Of a stretch of 64,000 nt of DNA, positions 1 through 7,920 are shown in pieces. The position numbers and the translations under genes are program-made. This stretch comes from Chelativorans sp. AA-79. GTDB taxonomy: Bacteria > Pseudomonadota > Alphaproteobacteria > Rhizobiales > Rhizobiaceae. The stretch lies in assembly GCF_029457495.1 (NCBI RefSeq), contig NZ_CP120361.1, positions 2,434,001 to 2,498,000 on the forward strand, given 5' to 3'. The stretch's first letter is position 1. The number at the start of each line of letters is the position of its first letter. The notes below the pieces were generated by a model. It searched no databases, had not been told where the DNA came from, and saw only the letters and a program-made list of their open reading frames with translations.

Positions 1-64
1 TCTCCTCCAGCCCTCAACCCGTCACGGCAAACCCGTCCGCACTCTCACTCTGAAAGGGGGCGTA

Positions 65-130
65 GCGGGGTCTCCCCGCAGAAGGGGTCGGCCGAGACCT
101 TGGCTCGGCCGCAGGGGAAGGCTTTCCCCT
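65..130. other. Three consecutive short hairpins in a gene-free stretch
   Basis: Three perfect inverted repeats follow one another: 65-70 with 74-79, 89-96 with 104-111, and 113-119 with 124-130. They lie in the only gene-free stretch (1-356) of the left part of the window; no supported gene is seen there. They could be the 3' structure of an upstream transcript, part of a structured RNA or part of a DNA-processing site. Only the base pairing is seen; the role is unknown. Confidence 0.4.
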
Positions 131-287
131 TCAGGATTTCAGAAAATGAGTTCCGCGTGCCAGGGTGGGTCGGGCGCTGGGCGATTTATGGTAGAATTCG
201 TTGCTGCGTCCCATGCGGAAGCGGGGTACGTACAGTCTCGCTAGCCAGTTCGGTTGCCCGACGTCATGCCGTTCAGCCGATCAGGGC

Positions 288-357
288 TGTCCGAAGTTTG
301 TATATGTTTTTCGGACAAGTTGCCGCTTGTCCGAAAAAGGACTACAAATTTCGGACA
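288..357 (+). promoter_or_regulatory. Predicted AbiE promoter with four operator half-sites
   Basis: A perfect 13-bp inverted repeat (307-319 with 326-338, six-base loop) has CGGACAAG/CTTGTCCG at its core. Two more copies of the half-site flank it: TGTCCGAA at 288-295 and TTTCGGACA at 349-357. The last overlaps the A of the abiEi start codon. A possible promoter, TTGCCG (320-325) and TACAAA (343-348) with a 17-base spacer, lies inside the array, which would place transcription start at or next to the ATG. Known AbiEi antitoxins bind inverted repeats in their own promoter, so negative autoregulation is likely. Confidence 0.6.
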
Positions 358-1184
358 TGAGCGACTTGCCCGATCTAAAGACAGCCATACTTGAGCGCAT
401 CCGTGCGGACGCGCCGCGCAAGGTATGGACGCCCAGCGATTTCGTCGATCTCGCCTCGCGAGACGCCGTCGATAAGGCGTTGCAGCGGCTGACGAAGGCC
501 GAAACTCTCAGGCGGATCGATCGTGGACTCTACGATCAGCCTGGCTTCAACAAGCTCACCCAAAAACCCAATCCGCCTGATCCGCGCTCAGTCATCGACG
601 CCGTCGGGCGACGTGACCAAACCCGGATGCTTGTCGACGGCATGACCGCGGCGAACGATCTGGGCCTAACTGACGCCGTCCCGGCCAAGATCGTGGTGCA
701 CACCGACGCTCGGCGCCGCGCAATTAAGCTCGGCAATGTAACGATCACCTTCCGTCCGACCGCGGCCAGCAGGCTATTCTGGGCCGGACGACCAGCGATG
801 CGCGTCGTCCAAGCGCTTCACTGGCTGCGCGATCTCCTGGTTCGTGAAGGGGAGAGTGATCAAGTCAGGCGCAAGCTGGTCAAGCTTTTCGAAGATCCAA
901 CGGTGGGGCCGCCACTCAAAGCGGATCTCACTGCCGGTATGACGGCGCTTCCGACATGGATGTGGGTGTTTCTCAAGCCGCTCGTTGAAACCGACGCTGG
1001 CGTTCATCGTCGGCACGTCGATGATGATCGTGCTGATGCTGATCATGATCGTCATCAGCAACGAACGGCGGACGATGCCGATGATCAGCGTCACGCTGCC
1101 GTCGCCCGGCCCAAGCGAAAGCCGCTCTCTCCGCAGAAGGCACAAACCGCCAAGCGCGGTGCAGCCCGGGCGGTGAAGACATGA
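357..1184 (+). CDS. abiEi: AbiEi-type antitoxin (DUF6088 family)
   Basis: Predicted antitoxin and transcriptional repressor of a type IV toxin-antitoxin pair. The N-terminal ~70 residues look like the winged-helix part, and the middle (RMLVDGMTAANDLGL, then VVHTDARRR and GRPAMRVVQALHWLRD) is typical of DUF6088/AbiEi proteins. The start at 357 is chosen because homology begins at MSDLPDLK and the operator ends there; no good ribosome site is seen, fitting a leaderless message. The recognisable family sequence ends near residue 210; the last ~65 residues (of 275) are rich in Asp, His and Arg and look unusual. The stop overlaps the toxin start (ATGA). The long tail may come from an old frameshift or insertion. 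Confidence 0.8.
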   Translation: MSDLPDLKTAILERIRADAPRKVWTPSDFVDLASRDAVDKALQRLTKAETLRRIDRGLYDQPGFNKLTQKPNPPDPRSVIDAVGRRDQTRMLVDGMTAANDLGLTDAVPAKIVVHTDARRRAIKLGNVTITFRPTAASRLFWAGRPAMRVVQALHWLRDLLVREGESDQVRRKLVKLFEDPTVGPPLKADLTAGMTALPTWMWVFLKPLVETDAGVHRRHVDDDRADADHDRHQQRTADDADDQRHAAVARPKRKPLSPQKAQTAKRGAARAVKT

Positions 1185-2260
1185 ATCCGGCTTTCGACGA
1201 GGTTCTCGCGGCCGGGTCGGACGCGATGTTGAGCGCCTTCGATACGACGGCGCTACGCCTCGGCACGGCGTCCCAGAATATCGAGAAGGACTTCTGGGTG
1301 TGCTGGACGCTGGATGCCTTGTTCAATGGCTTGAAAGAGGGCGGCCCCCGCCTTCTCTTCAAAGGTGGAACCTCCCTGTCCAAAGGGTTTGGTTTGATCA
1401 ACCGCTTCTCCGAAGACATCGATGTCACGGTGTTTCGGGACGACATCGGCGAGCCGGCCACCATCGACGAGCTCGAAGCGCTGAGTGGCAAAAAGCGCCG
1501 GGCGCGCCTCGATGCGATCAAGGACGCTTGCCAAGCCTATATCAACGGCCCGCTGCGTGCCGAGTTGACGGTGATCCTGCAGGAACGGCTCCAGGCTGCC
1601 GGTTTCGGAGCCGACGCGGCACGAGTGGAAGCCGATGACGCTGATCCCGACGGGCAGACGCTGCTGATCTGGTATCCCGCGGCAACGCCGCGATCGGACT
1701 ATGTGCGGGCGGCTATCAAGATCGAGTCGGGCGCGAAATCCGCGCTCGATCCGAACAGCGAAGTGCCGATCAAACCCTATGTCGACGATGATCTGCCGGC
1801 GCTCGACCCGACTGTGCCTGCTGTCCGCACGGTCGATCCGGAGCGTACCTTCTGGGACAAGGTCGTCATCGTCCACGGGTTGCGGCGGTGGTTCGACAAA
1901 CGCGGCGAGCTGCGCGGGGGCGGCCAACGCGTGTCCCGTCACTATTATGACCTGCACCAGCTCGCCGCAGCCCCCGTCGGCGCCGACGCCATCGCTGATC
2001 CGGCGCTCGGTGCGGATTGCGTCGCGCACGCCCGGATGTTCTTCAATCGACCGGACTTCGATCTCACGAGCGCCGAGCCCGGCTCGTTCACGCTTGCCCC
2101 GCATGACGCGATGATCGAGCAGTTGCGCGTCGACTACAGGGCCATGCAAGGCATGATCTTCGGCGACCCTCCGGATTTCGAGGCGGTGCTCGACAGCATC
2201 GGCTCGCTCGAGACGCGTCTCAACAAAAAGGGCGATACGGGAGGCGGGGCCGCGCGATGA
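1181..2260 (+). CDS. abiEii: AbiEii-type nucleotidyltransferase toxin
   Basis: Predicted toxin of the AbiE pair, a DNA polymerase beta-fold nucleotidyltransferase. The hallmark is visible at residues 60-82: FKGGTSLSKGFGLINRFSED followed by IDV, giving the GG[T]S motif and two metal-binding aspartates (D79, D81). Further family features are WDK in TFWDKVVIVHGL and RHYYDLHQL. At 359 residues it is full length for the family. Characterised AbiEii-like toxins transfer nucleotides to RNA (MenT-type enzymes modify tRNA), but the substrate here is unknown. It is translationally coupled to the antitoxin upstream (ATGA) and to the next gene downstream (ATGA at 2257), so the pair heads a longer operon. 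Confidence 0.85.
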   Translation: MNPAFDEVLAAGSDAMLSAFDTTALRLGTASQNIEKDFWVCWTLDALFNGLKEGGPRLLFKGGTSLSKGFGLINRFSEDIDVTVFRDDIGEPATIDELEALSGKKRRARLDAIKDACQAYINGPLRAELTVILQERLQAAGFGADAARVEADDADPDGQTLLIWYPAATPRSDYVRAAIKIESGAKSALDPNSEVPIKPYVDDDLPALDPTVPAVRTVDPERTFWDKVVIVHGLRRWFDKRGELRGGGQRVSRHYYDLHQLAAAPVGADAIADPALGADCVAHARMFFNRPDFDLTSAEPGSFTLAPHDAMIEQLRVDYRAMQGMIFGDPPDFEAVLDSIGSLETRLNKKGDTGGGAAR

Positions 2261-3114
2261 ACCAGTTGGGGGGAGCTGTCGACACCGTGCAAAAGACAGA
2301 TGCGCGTGGAGCGGGCGAAGCGATCGCAACCCCGCTGCGGAAACGCCGCCTCAGCGGCGAACTCTACGAGCGCGACCCGAAGATAGAAGCCCTCATCGCC
2401 GAATTGGCAGTCCTGCCGCGTGATAGCTTGATCGCTAGGGCGGAAATCACCAAGCGCTCGGACCCGGGCTACGTCCCCAGCGAATGTCTCGTGTACTTCA
2501 TTCGCGCGAGCCGTCGCGACAACAACGAGGTGTGGTTCGAGCGCCTCTATCGGATCTTGACCGAACGGGTGCTGCGCAGTTTGCCCAGGACGGAAAGCTC
2601 CGATGGCAAGACGGAATCGCTGACGCGCGGGGTCGTGCGCGACAAGGTGTTCGGCCGGTTCGTCGAGCTCCTTTCGGCGGACCGCGCCGCCCATAACGAA
2701 AAGGTCGACTACTTCGAGGTGCGCTTCGACGGCGCGCTGGCGAGCCTGCGGCGCGATGCGCAGGAAAAGGCCTGGCGCGACGAAAACCGTTCCCAGCCCC
2801 TCGAATATGACGAGGAGAGCGGAGAGCTGTCACCGGAGGTCGAGGCGGCCGCAGGGGCCCACGATCCCTTCGCCGCGTCGGATTTCGACGACCCGTCTTA
2901 CCGGTCGCGCCTGGATGCAGCGATTGAAGCTCTACCGACAGCACAAAGCAGGATCATTCACATGTTGAGACAGGGCTTCCCCATCGACTCCAAGGAGCCG
3001 GACGTCATGACCATCGCCAAGGCTTTGGGCCGCTCCGAAAAGACCGTCCGAACTTACCGCGACAAGGCCTTCGCCGCCCTGCGAGCCGCCATGGCCGACG
3101 GAGACGAGCGGTGA
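2257..3114 (+). CDS. Sigma factor-like HTH protein
   Basis: 285 residues. The C-terminal ~70 residues read like sigma-70 region 4: IEALPTAQSRIIHMLRQGFP, then IAKALGRSEKTVRTYRDKAFAAL, i.e. a recognition-helix HTH that follows an ALP...R motif. The middle (VWFERLYRILTERVL and acidic linker near residues 175-215) may correspond to a divergent region 2. It overlaps the AbiEii gene at ATGA and the next gene at GTGA. It could direct transcription of island genes or act as a DNA-binding adaptor. The domain call rests on the HTH only; the N-terminal half was not recognised. Confidence 0.6.
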   Translation: MNQLGGAVDTVQKTDARGAGEAIATPLRKRRLSGELYERDPKIEALIAELAVLPRDSLIARAEITKRSDPGYVPSECLVYFIRASRRDNNEVWFERLYRILTERVLRSLPRTESSDGKTESLTRGVVRDKVFGRFVELLSADRAAHNEKVDYFEVRFDGALASLRRDAQEKAWRDENRSQPLEYDEESGELSPEVEAAAGAHDPFAASDFDDPSYRSRLDAAIEALPTAQSRIIHMLRQGFPIDSKEPDVMTIAKALGRSEKTVRTYRDKAFAALRAAMADGDER

Positions 3115-3689
3115 GCCCCGGCGGCGGACGTCCATCTCGCGAGGCCGTGCTCGATGCGTTCGCGGTCGAGAGCGAGCCTGGCCGGGCGACCTTGGAACGC
3201 TATCTGGGGCTATACCCGGAATATGCCGGGGAGCTCATCGACCTCTCGCGCGAACTCAGCCGCGAGGCTTATGAAGATGCCGCACCCCTCTCTGCTGCCG
3301 ATCGGGCGCTGATCGACGCTGCCTGGTCGCAACACGCGAAGGCTATGCCGGCGGCAGCAGCCGACCCTTTCGCGGCGCTGACGGTCGATGACTGGCGCGC
3401 CGTCGCGCAGCGTCTGGATGTGCCCCGGCAGGTCGTCACCGCGCTGCGCGAACGGCGGGTCTCTCTCGTCAGTATCCCGCGACGTTTCCTGGCGAGGTTG
3501 GCGGAGGCGATGCGCAGCTCTGTCGCGCAGTTGGAGTCGTCCTGGGGGCCAGCGCACCTGAATGTCGCGCGCAGCTATAAGGCCGACAGCAAGCCGGTGG
3601 CCGGCGAGCAGGTCACCTTCGAGCAAGTGCTGATCGATGCCGGCGTCCCGGCCGAGAAGCGCGCCCGGCTGTTGGCGGAGGCGGACTGA
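3111..3689 (+). CDS. Small HTH-like protein upstream of IrrE-type peptidase
   Basis: 192 residues, GTG start overlapping the previous stop (GTGA). Not confidently recognised. The N-terminal part has a helical TLERYLGLYPEYAGELIDL segment; residues ~94-132 (WRAVAQRLDVPRQVVTALRE, then IPRRFLARLAEAM) resemble an XRE/Cro-type HTH. The next gene, two bases on, begins with an ImmA/IrrE metallopeptidase domain. ImmA/IrrE peptidases usually cleave or inactivate an XRE-family repressor encoded next to them, so this protein is a candidate repressor and substrate. That role is inference from gene order. Confidence 0.55.
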   Translation: MSPGGGRPSREAVLDAFAVESEPGRATLERYLGLYPEYAGELIDLSRELSREAYEDAAPLSAADRALIDAAWSQHAKAMPAAAADPFAALTVDDWRAVAQRLDVPRQVVTALRERRVSLVSIPRRFLARLAEAMRSSVAQLESSWGPAHLNVARSYKADSKPVAGEQVTFEQVLIDAGVPAEKRARLLAEAD

Positions 3690-3690
3690 C

Positions 3691-6600
3691 ATGGACAGCG
3701 TGGAGCTCGCCAGGCAAGTTGCCGCCGAGCTTCACGCTCGCCTCGTTGCATCCGGCGCCGATCCCTGGTCGCCCTATGACTTTGCTGTCGCCGAGGCCAA
3801 GCGGCGGAGGATTGATGTTGAACCGACTGCCGCCGGCGCAGCCGTCCTCAACGGCGGCCGCGCGACCTTCGTCGCCGCCGACGATCTGATCCTTCACGAG
3901 AATGTGGGCTCCCCGTTCGAGCAAGCTTTCCTCGTGGCGCACGAGATCGGCCATGTCGAGCTGGGCGACGATCCTGGTGGCGAGGCGGCGCCGACGATTG
4001 ATCCGGCCCGCCCGGCCGAGCCCTCGCCAGTCGGAATGGATCGGGTTGTCGATTATGGACGCCGGCAACGCCGCGAAGTCCAGATGGATCTGTTCGCGCG
4101 CGAGCTGCTGCTTCCACGCACCGTCGCGCGGGCGCTCCATGTCGACCAAGGGCTCGCCGCGTCCGCCATCGCCGCGAAGCTCGGCGCGCCGTTCGAGGTC
4201 GTCGCGCAGCAGTTGTTCGATGCTTTGCTGCTGCCGCTGGTGCCTCCCGCCGCGACTGCGGCGCATGTCGAACGGCCGCTCAATCCGCTGCAAGCGGCCG
4301 CTGCGGCGCATCGCGGCGAAGCCTATCTGCTTGAGGCGGGGCCTGGCACCGGCAAGACTCAGACGCTGATCGCGCGCGTCGAAGGCCTTCTACAGGAGGA
4401 CGTCGATCCGAGGCGCATCCTGCTGCTGACCTTCTCGAACAAGGCGGCGGGCGAGATGGCCGAGAGGATCGCGCGCAAGCGGCCCGAGGCTGCGGCCGCG
4501 ATGTGGATCGGCACGTTCCATGCCTTCGGCCTCGACATCATCCGTCGTTTCCATGCGGAGCTCGGCCTGCCGAAGGATCCCCGCATGATGGACCGGACCG
4601 AAGCGGTCGAGCTCCTCGAGGAGGAGTTCCCGCGGCTTAGGCTCGCGTACTACCGCAATCTTTACGATCCGACCCAGATCATTGCCGACATGTTGGCCGC
4701 CGTATCGCGGGCGAAGGATGAGGTGGTCGACGCCGAAACCTACGCTGCGCTCGCCGACGCCATGCTGGCGAAAGCTCAGGACTCGGATGCGCGCGAGGCG
4801 GCGGAACGCGCCGGCGAGGTTGCCCGCGCCTACGCAGCCTACGAACAGCTCAAGCGCAACGCGCATTGCATCGACTTCGGCGACCTTGTCGCCTTGCCGG
4901 TGCAACTGCTCGAAAAGGACGCAGCCATCTGCGCGGCGCTGCAGGCGCAATATGATCATGTCTTGGTGGATGAGTATCAGGACGTGAACCGCAGCAGCGT
5001 GCGGCTGCTGAGCGCGCTACGGCCCGACGGCCGCAATCTCTGGATGGTCGGCGACGCCAAGCAGTCGATCTACCGGTTTCGCGGTGCCTCATCCTTCAAC
5101 ATGACCCGGTTCGGCAAGGAGGACTTCGCTGGCGGCAAACGCGGCCGATTGAAGCGTAACTATCGTTCGGTGCCGGAGATTGTCGCCAGCTTCTCCAGCT
5201 TCGCAATCACGATGCGCGCCGGCGATGCGGATAGTGGCCTGGACGCGGACCGCGACGCCAATGGACATAGGCCCGAGTTGCGCACGGTCCAGCGCGCAGA
5301 GCAGCAGCAGGTCGCACTGGCCGACGCGATCGGGGAGCTCCGGCGTGACGGCTACGCCTATCGTGACCAGGCGGTCTTGTGCACCGGCAACGAAAAGCTG
5401 TCGACCATCGGTCAGGACCTTGAACGGCTTGGCGTGCCGGTCCTGTTTCTCGGCAGCCTGTTCGAGCGTGCCGAAGTCAAGGATCTCCTGGCCTTGCTCT
5501 CCGTCCTTGTAGATCGGCGCGCCATGGGCCTAGTGAGGATCGCCTGCTGGCCCGATTTCACCATGTCCTTCGCCGACGTGGCGGCGACCTTCGAACATCT
5601 GCGGGCGTCCGAGCACGCGCCGGGCGGCTGGCTTCAGCATGCCGATGCGATCCCTGGCGTCAGCGACGCCGGCCGCCAGGCGCTCGCCAAGCTCGCGGTC
5701 GTGCTTGACGGGTTCGACCAAACGGCCTCGCCCTGGACCGTGCTCGCGACGCTGCTGCTCGATCGCACCCGCATCGCCGCGCGCCTTGGGGCGTCCGGAG
5801 ATCTTGCTGATCGCACGCGCGGGATCGCGATCTGGCAGTTCCTCAACTTCTTGCGGGTCCAGCCGGCGGGCCGCGGACTGCCGATCACGCGCGTGCTCGA
5901 TCGTGTGCGCAGGCTCGTGCGGCTCGGCGACGACCGCGACCTGCGTCAATTGCCGGCGGCCGCCCAGCATCTCGACGCCGTGCGGCTGATGACCATCCAT
6001 GGCGCCAAGGGGCTGGAGTTCGGCGGCGTCCATATTCCTGGGCTTAACAGCGACACGATCCCCCGCACGCCGCCGGCGCCGCCCTGTCCGGCGCCCGACG
6101 GGATGATCGCGGGGGCGGAGGGCAGTGCGCTGGAGGCGTTCCGCGCAGGTCAGGCCGAGGAGCAGGAGTGCCTATTTTACGTGGCGCAGTCGCGCGCCCG
6201 CGATCGCCTGATCCTTTATGCGCCGACCGAGAAGAGCAATGGTCACAACCGACCGCTGTCGCCATTCCTCGACCGTCTCGGGGCCACTTTCACGCGCCGT
6301 TCGGTCGTGCCGGCACGGCCGCTTCCCGTGGCCGCGGAAACTCGGGATATCGATTTGGTGGTCGACGGACGGCTGCGGTTCGGAGCCCCGCAGATTGCTC
6401 TTTATGAATCCTGCCCACGCCGCTTCTTCTACACGCATGTCCTGCAGGTCGGTGGCCGGCGAACCGCGACCGCCTTCATGCATCTGCACGAGGCGGTTCG
6501 CGTGGTGGTAGAGATGGTGATCGCGGCGGACGAGCCCGTGACCGAGCGGGACCTGGAGGAACGCACCGACGCGGCGCTTGCCGATCAGGGGCTGGGCAAC

Positions 6601-7092
6601 CACGGCTATCGCGCGGAATTCCGGGATCTGGCGCTGGCGATGCTGCGCTTCTTCCTGGCGAACCGCGCCGAAGCGGTCGCCGAAGCGTCGGTTGCACTGA
6701 GCCTCAATTTCGGCGGGGAAGAGATCATCGTTCGGCCGGACGAGGTGCTGGTGCGGCCGGACGGCGTCCGCGCCGCGCGCCGTATCCGGACGGGTCACAT
6801 GCGGTCGGCCGAGAGCAAGGATGTCGGCGCGGCGGCGCTGGTGCTGGCGGTCAAGCAGGCCTTTCCTAGCGCCGTCGCGGAGCTCGTCCATCTTTCCGAC
6901 GGCGAGACGCATACGCTCGCCTTGTCGGATCGGGAGCCGAAGGGGCGCAAGGACAAGCTCGCAAAGTTTCTCGGCGACATCCGCGCCGGACGGTTTCCGG
7001 CCGAGGTCTCGTCGCGCACCTGCCCGAACTGCCCGGCCTTCTTCATCTGCGGGCAGACCCCCAACGGCCCCTTGCAAAAAAAGTTCGCCTGA
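3691..7092 (+). CDS. ImmA/IrrE peptidase-UvrD helicase-AddB-like Fe-S nuclease fusion
   Basis: 1133 residues with three parts. Residues ~1-200: ImmA/IrrE metallopeptidase with HEIGH at 84-88. Residues ~200-860: SF1A UvrD/Rep helicase with Walker A GPGTGKT (217-223), DEYQD (427-431) and HGAKGLEF (from 770). C-terminus: PD-(D/E)XK-like domain with the four-cysteine AddB/Cas4 iron-sulfur pattern, C908, C1111, C1114 and C1120. The usual DYKTG of such nucleases reads RRIRTG, so nuclease activity is doubtful. Start 3691 is chosen because it follows the upstream stop directly and gives the peptidase N-terminus; a longer frame to 3637 would overlap the upstream gene. A helicase that might open DNA or sense damage while a peptidase removes a repressor is an attractive but untested idea. 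Confidence 0.85.
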   Translation: MDSVELARQVAAELHARLVASGADPWSPYDFAVAEAKRRRIDVEPTAAGAAVLNGGRATFVAADDLILHENVGSPFEQAFLVAHEIGHVELGDDPGGEAAPTIDPARPAEPSPVGMDRVVDYGRRQRREVQMDLFARELLLPRTVARALHVDQGLAASAIAAKLGAPFEVVAQQLFDALLLPLVPPAATAAHVERPLNPLQAAAAAHRGEAYLLEAGPGTGKTQTLIARVEGLLQEDVDPRRILLLTFSNKAAGEMAERIARKRPEAAAAMWIGTFHAFGLDIIRRFHAELGLPKDPRMMDRTEAVELLEEEFPRLRLAYYRNLYDPTQIIADMLAAVSRAKDEVVDAETYAALADAMLAKAQDSDAREAAERAGEVARAYAAYEQLKRNAHCIDFGDLVALPVQLLEKDAAICAALQAQYDHVLVDEYQDVNRSSVRLLSALRPDGRNLWMVGDAKQSIYRFRGASSFNMTRFGKEDFAGGKRGRLKRNYRSVPEIVASFSSFAITMRAGDADSGLDADRDANGHRPELRTVQRAEQQQVALADAIGELRRDGYAYRDQAVLCTGNEKLSTIGQDLERLGVPVLFLGSLFERAEVKDLLALLSVLVDRRAMGLVRIACWPDFTMSFADVAATFEHLRASEHAPGGWLQHADAIPGVSDAGRQALAKLAVVLDGFDQTASPWTVLATLLLDRTRIAARLGASGDLADRTRGIAIWQFLNFLRVQPAGRGLPITRVLDRVRRLVRLGDDRDLRQLPAAAQHLDAVRLMTIHGAKGLEFGGVHIPGLNSDTIPRTPPAPPCPAPDGMIAGAEGSALEAFRAGQAEEQECLFYVAQSRARDRLILYAPTEKSNGHNRPLSPFLDRLGATFTRRSVVPARPLPVAAETRDIDLVVDGRLRFGAPQIALYESCPRRFFYTHVLQVGGRRTATAFMHLHEAVRVVVEMVIAADEPVTERDLEERTDAALADQGLGNHGYRAEFRDLALAMLRFFLANRAEAVAEASVALSLNFGGEEIIVRPDEVLVRPDGVRAARRIRTGHMRSAESKDVGAAALVLAVKQAFPSAVAELVHLSDGETHTLALSDREPKGRKDKLAKFLGDIRAGRFPAEVSSRTCPNCPAFFICGQTPNGPLQKKFA

Positions 7093-7119
7093 CCTTACCG
7101 GTCGGCCTCCCTCGCTCCG

Positions 7120-7170
7120 ATTGGATCCTTAGAGCCGCGGCGCTGCCTCGGCCGAACCTAAGGACCCAAT
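7120..7170 (+). promoter_or_regulatory. Inverted repeat covering the Ubl gene ribosome site
   Basis: ATTGGATCCTTAG (7120-7132) pairs with CTAAGGACCCAAT (7158-7170) at 12 of 13 positions, with a 25-base loop. The right arm contains AAGGA (7160-7164), the only good Shine-Dalgarno match for the ATG at 7174. A folded transcript would therefore hide the ribosome site. It could equally be a protein-binding operator at the DNA level, separating the Ubl operon from the helicase operon upstream. Confidence 0.55.
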
Positions 7171-7173
7171 CTT

Positions 7174-7920
7174 ATGAACACCGAAGAACTTCTTGATTAC
7201 GACGATCTCGGCGACGCCCTGCGCGAAGGCCGGGCGTTGCGTCCGGCGCGGGGGTATCGCTTTCTCCTCGCGCAGGGCGATCTCAACTTCCAGTCCCGCC
7301 AGGTGAGCGATCCCATGCCGCTCGGCTGCCAGTTGCTCGAGGCCGGCGGCCTGGACCCGCGGGACGGTTACAGCCTGTTCGCGATCCTGCCCTCGGGGGA
7401 CTTCGAGGACGTGCGGCTGAACGAGCCCTTCGACCTGCGCGAGCGCGGCGCCGAGCGGTTCGTCGCCTTCCTGACGGACCGCGACTTCAAGCTCACCCTC
7501 AAGGACGACGAACTGCGCTGGGGCAAGCCGGTCATCAGCGGCACGGTGCTTTACGGTCTCGCCAACCCCGGCGAGGGGGAGGCCGTCTTCCTTGAGGTTC
7601 CCGGCGGTGAAGATCGCCTGATCGAGCATGGCGAGCTGATCGATCTGACCCAGCCCGGCATCGACCGGTTCATCACCGCGCGGCTGACGTTCGAGATTAT
7701 CGTCAATTCGCGGCCGCGCACGGTGAACGCTCGCACGGTGACGTTCGAACAGATCGTCCAGCTCGCCTTCCCGGGCCAGCACGAACCCAACGTCGTCTTC
7801 TCGATGACCTACCGGCACGCGGCGTCGACGCCGCACGCCGGTGAGCTCGGGGCTGGCGGCTCCGTCGACGTCAAGAAGAAGGGCACGGTGTTCAATGTCA
7901 CGCGCACTGTTCAGTCGTAA
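7174..7920 (+). CDS. Multiubiquitin protein (three ubiquitin-like repeats)
   Basis: 248 residues that divide into three ubiquitin-fold repeats: about 27-99, 104-167 and 172-248. Each has a strand start (YRFLLAQGDL, FKLTLKDDEL, FEIIVNSRPR), a central helix and a closing strand segment; this matches the bacterial poly-Ubl (Multiubiquitin) family found next to ThiF-type E1 proteins. The C-terminus (KKKGTVFNVTRTVQS) lacks a di-glycine, so conjugation through a C-terminal Gly-Gly is not evident. The gene overlaps the E1 gene by 26 bp. It is probably the modifier, or a scaffold bound by the E1. The repeat limits are by eye. Confidence 0.85.
   Translation: MNTEELLDYDDLGDALREGRALRPARGYRFLLAQGDLNFQSRQVSDPMPLGCQLLEAGGLDPRDGYSLFAILPSGDFEDVRLNEPFDLRERGAERFVAFLTDRDFKLTLKDDELRWGKPVISGTVLYGLANPGEGEAVFLEVPGGEDRLIEHGELIDLTQPGIDRFITARLTFEIIVNSRPRTVNARTVTFEQIVQLAFPGQHEPNVVFSMTYRHAASTPHAGELGAGGSVDVKKKGTVFNVTRTVQS

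Noticed and set aside
985..1176. A 63-residue membrane-like frame inside the abiEi tail
   Set aside because: It overlaps the antitoxin frame almost fully, lacks a ribosome site and arises from low-complexity ATG/GAT repeats.
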